From WVYX01 sp039586815 (lineage in GTDB: Bacteria; Gemmatimonadota; Gemmatimonadetes; Gemmatimonadales; GWC2-71-9), in the NCBI GenBank assembly GCA_039586815.1, contig JBDHJR010000008.1, positions 43,558-107,557 on the forward strand: a DNA stretch of 64,000 nt, in the 5' to 3' direction. Shown here in pieces: positions 62,211 through 64,000 of this stretch. The position numbers and the translations under genes were made by a program. A model generated the notes under the pieces. It was not told the DNA's origin. It searched no databases and saw nothing but the letters and a program-made list of their open reading frames with translations. The stretch's first letter is position 1. Each line of letters starts with the position of its first letter.

Positions 62211-63623
62211 ATGAGACGAGCGATATCGGGTCTGGTGGTTGCCGTCGCGCTCGCCGCAATTCCCGGGACCGCAGTGGCCCAGGGATTCCAGGTGAACGAG
62301 CACGGCACGTGTGTGATGGGACGGGCGGGCGCCGGCGTCGCCTCTCCCTGTGACGATGCGTCGTCCATCTACTACAACCCGGCGGGACTTGCCGGGTCGC
62401 AGGGGTGGACGATCAGCGCCGGTGTGACGGCCATCTACGCCATCGGGAACTTCACCGGTGATCTGAACGGTGACGAGACCAAGCTGGCCAACAGCGTCAT
62501 ACCGGTGCCGCACCTGTATGCCTCTTACGGCAAGGACAAGTGGGCGGCAGGCCTGGGAGTGTTCGTGCCGTACGGGCTGGGCACGGTCTGGCCCGACTCT
62601 TTCGAGGGGCGCTTCCTCGGCTTCGACAACGACCTGCGGTCCATCTACATCCAGCCCACCGCCGCATACGAGGTTCTGGACTGGCTCACCGTCGGCGCGG
62701 GCCTGGACATCGTTATCGGCTCGGTCGAGTTGACGCAGCGGCTGGACCTCTCCGCGCAGGCGCTGCCCCTGCCCGGCCTTCCCGCCGGCACGACCGTCGG
62801 TGAGCTCGGCATTCCGTTCCACACCCAGTTCGCCGAGGGCAAGCTGCACGCCAGCGGCGCGACCGGATTCGGTGGGAACTTCGGCGTCCGGATCAAGCCG
62901 GTGGAGACCGTGGACATCGGTATCCGCTACCTCACGCGGGTCAAGCTCGACTACACGGGCACCGCCACTTTCGAGCAGGTTGCCAGCGGGCTGATCCTGG
63001 CACCCAACAGTGCGATTGCCCCCGCGCTGGGGCTCGACCCGGCCCTGCCACTTCCGGTTGACTCGCTCGTGGCCGGCTTGGGCCTGTTTGGCACTGGCGC
63101 CCCGCTGTCCGAACAGAGCGTAACCACCTCGATCACTATGCCCGACCAGTTAACCGTGGGCGTGGCGATCAACGCGTTCCCCAGCCTCAAGGTGCTGGCC
63201 GAGTGGCAGTGGGTGCACTGGTCGCTGTTCGAGACCCTGGAAGCGGACTTCGAGTTCGCGCCGGATCTCACGCTGCACGAGAACTACCGCAACACCAATG
63301 CCTTCCGCTTCGGCCTCGACTGGGCCACCAGCGACAAGGTGAACCTCCGGGGCGGGTACCTCTATCACGAAGCCGCGGCGCCCGACCAGACCGTCACACC
63401 GCTGCTGCCGGAGGGACCGCGCAACGAGTTCACGTTGGGCGGAGGCTTCAAGCTCGGCAGCCGGTTCGTGCTCGACCTGGCGTACCAGTTCATCCGGCAG
63501 GACCAGCGGCGCGGCCGCGTGCGTGACGCCGATCCGGGTCAGCTACCGACCGTAGACCTCAACAGCGGGGTGTACATCTTCAATGCCCACCTCTTCGCAG
63601 CCACCTTCGCGGTGCACTTCTAG
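62211..63623 (+). CDS. FadL/TodX-family outer-membrane transporter
   Basis: 470 aa. Signal peptide cut at AVA-Q, mature protein starting QGFQVNEHGTCVMGRAGAG, with DDASSIYYNPAGLAG: the FadL N-terminal hatch sequence. The remainder alternates beta strands and ends in F (AATFAVHF), a typical barrel terminus. Substrates may be long-chain fatty acids or other hydrophobic compounds. Its stop overlaps the SD of the next gene (TAGGAGG). Confidence 0.9.
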   Translation: MRRAISGLVVAVALAAIPGTAVAQGFQVNEHGTCVMGRAGAGVASPCDDASSIYYNPAGLAGSQGWTISAGVTAIYAIGNFTGDLNGDETKLANSVIPVPHLYASYGKDKWAAGLGVFVPYGLGTVWPDSFEGRFLGFDNDLRSIYIQPTAAYEVLDWLTVGAGLDIVIGSVELTQRLDLSAQALPLPGLPAGTTVGELGIPFHTQFAEGKLHASGATGFGGNFGVRIKPVETVDIGIRYLTRVKLDYTGTATFEQVASGLILAPNSAIAPALGLDPALPLPVDSLVAGLGLFGTGAPLSEQSVTTSITMPDQLTVGVAINAFPSLKVLAEWQWVHWSLFETLEADFEFAPDLTLHENYRNTNAFRFGLDWATSDKVNLRGGYLYHEAAAPDQTVTPLLPEGPRNEFTLGGGFKLGSRFVLDLAYQFIRQDQRRGRVRDADPGQLPTVDLNSGVYIFNAHLFAATFAVHF

Positions 63624-63635
63624 GAGGATCGAGAC

Positions 63636-64000
63636 ATGATTCGCCGATACACGAAGTGGATTCCGGTGGTGCTCGTCGCGGGTGTGGCGCTGACCGCAGC
63701 CTGCTCGGACGACATCCTGAATCCACCGACATCTAGCGTTGACAGCCTGTTCAGCAAGTACGTCGCCATCGGCAATTCCATCACGGCGGGGTTCCAGTCG
63801 GGCGGCATCAGCGATTCCACGCAGTCCCTCTCGTATGCCCAGATCCTGGCCGCGCAGATGGGGGTCAGTGAGTTCAACACTCCCCTCATGAACCGGCCCG
63901 GGTGCCCACCGCCGTACATCAACGTCTTCACGCAGGACAGAGGCGGCTACGCCGACGACGACTGCTTCCTCCGGATGGCACCGATTCCGGAATTCCTGCA
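63636..64000 (+). CDS. Lipoprotein, SGNH-hydrolase-like, N-terminal part
   Basis: First 121 codons; the rest lies beyond the window. Signal peptide with lipobox TAAC (Cys near residue 24). YVAIGNSITAGFQSGG resembles block I of GDSL/SGNH hydrolases, but with Asn in place of the usual Asp (GNS instead of GDS), which still keeps the nucleophile Ser. SYAQILAAQMG follows as in the family. SD GGAGG lies eight bases before the ATG. Possibly co-transcribed with fadL and acting on lipids or esters. Confidence 0.7.
   Translation, partial: MIRRYTKWIPVVLVAGVALTAACSDDILNPPTSSVDSLFSKYVAIGNSITAGFQSGGISDSTQSLSYAQILAAQMGVSEFNTPLMNRPGCPPPYINVFTQDRGGYADDDCFLRMAPIPEFL

Overview
The window is 64 kb of GC-rich bacterial chromosome, densely coding and almost entirely housekeeping. 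I see no transposase, integrase, CRISPR array, phage module or toxin-antitoxin pair. The outer-membrane proteins (FadL, a Wzi-like barrel), the MreBCD-PBP2-RodA set and lipoproteins indicate a diderm rod. Gene content and the high GC fit Gemmatimonadota or a neighbouring phylum, but that placement is inference without a marker tree.

Layout. 1-1330: the lexA 3' end meets trpD tail to tail. 1388-8119 (+): truA, F6P aldolase, a DegP/HtrA-like protease, purB, purC, psd and pssA form a run in which every junction is a 4-base stop/start overlap. 8184-13255 (+): a lipoprotein, a zinc ribbon, purF and ppdK. 13531-13990 (-): ssrA (tmRNA) between two strong hairpins. 14018-17192 (-): dusB, larB and a diguanylate cyclase; ptsN diverges from dusB. 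17837-29763 (-): a ten-gene run mreB-mreC-mreD-mrdA-rodA-accD-folC-hisS-proS-guaA behind a good sigma-70-type promoter. 29903-34781 (-): rpsO-pnp-M16 peptidase-ald. A Ser/Thr kinase diverges from rpsO. 35918-43200 (-): rplM-rpsI-rpsB-tsf-pyrH-frr-cdsA-dxr-rseP, with uppS missing from its usual place. 43280-48089 (-): an acyl-CoA carboxylase operon (pccB, pccA, a separate biotinyl carrier) with an RlmD-type RNA methyltransferase inside it. 48138-53748 (-): TauE-DUF1634-tyrA-aroA-cmk-rpsA, where cmk is cut short at the rpsA promoter. 53799-59687: DoxX, a membrane protein with a degenerate HD domain, a thioesterase, a Wzi-like barrel, and tRNA-Leu(UAA) leading into a three-gene operon ending in a PP2C phosphatase. 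59837-64000 (+): a small membrane protein, a ClC channel with CBS domains, FadL, and the start of a GNS/SGNH-like lipoprotein.

Together the genes cover cell shape and peptidoglycan synthesis, phospholipid synthesis (cdsA, pssA, psd), translation, purine and aromatic amino-acid synthesis, and carboxylation of acyl-CoAs. Starts were chosen from overlaps, Shine-Dalgarno (SD) sites and family N-termini. Several differ from the longest open frame: trpD, truA, larB, guaA, folC, dxr, the biotin carrier, aroA and cmk.

I did not find a convincing undescribed multi-gene system. The most unusual items are the truncated cmk at the rpsA promoter, the apparent CTG start of folC, the absent uppS, an animal-type purB, and the tRNA-Leu/zinc-ribbon/PP2C transcription unit. 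Promoters and hairpins were read by eye, without folding or scoring software.
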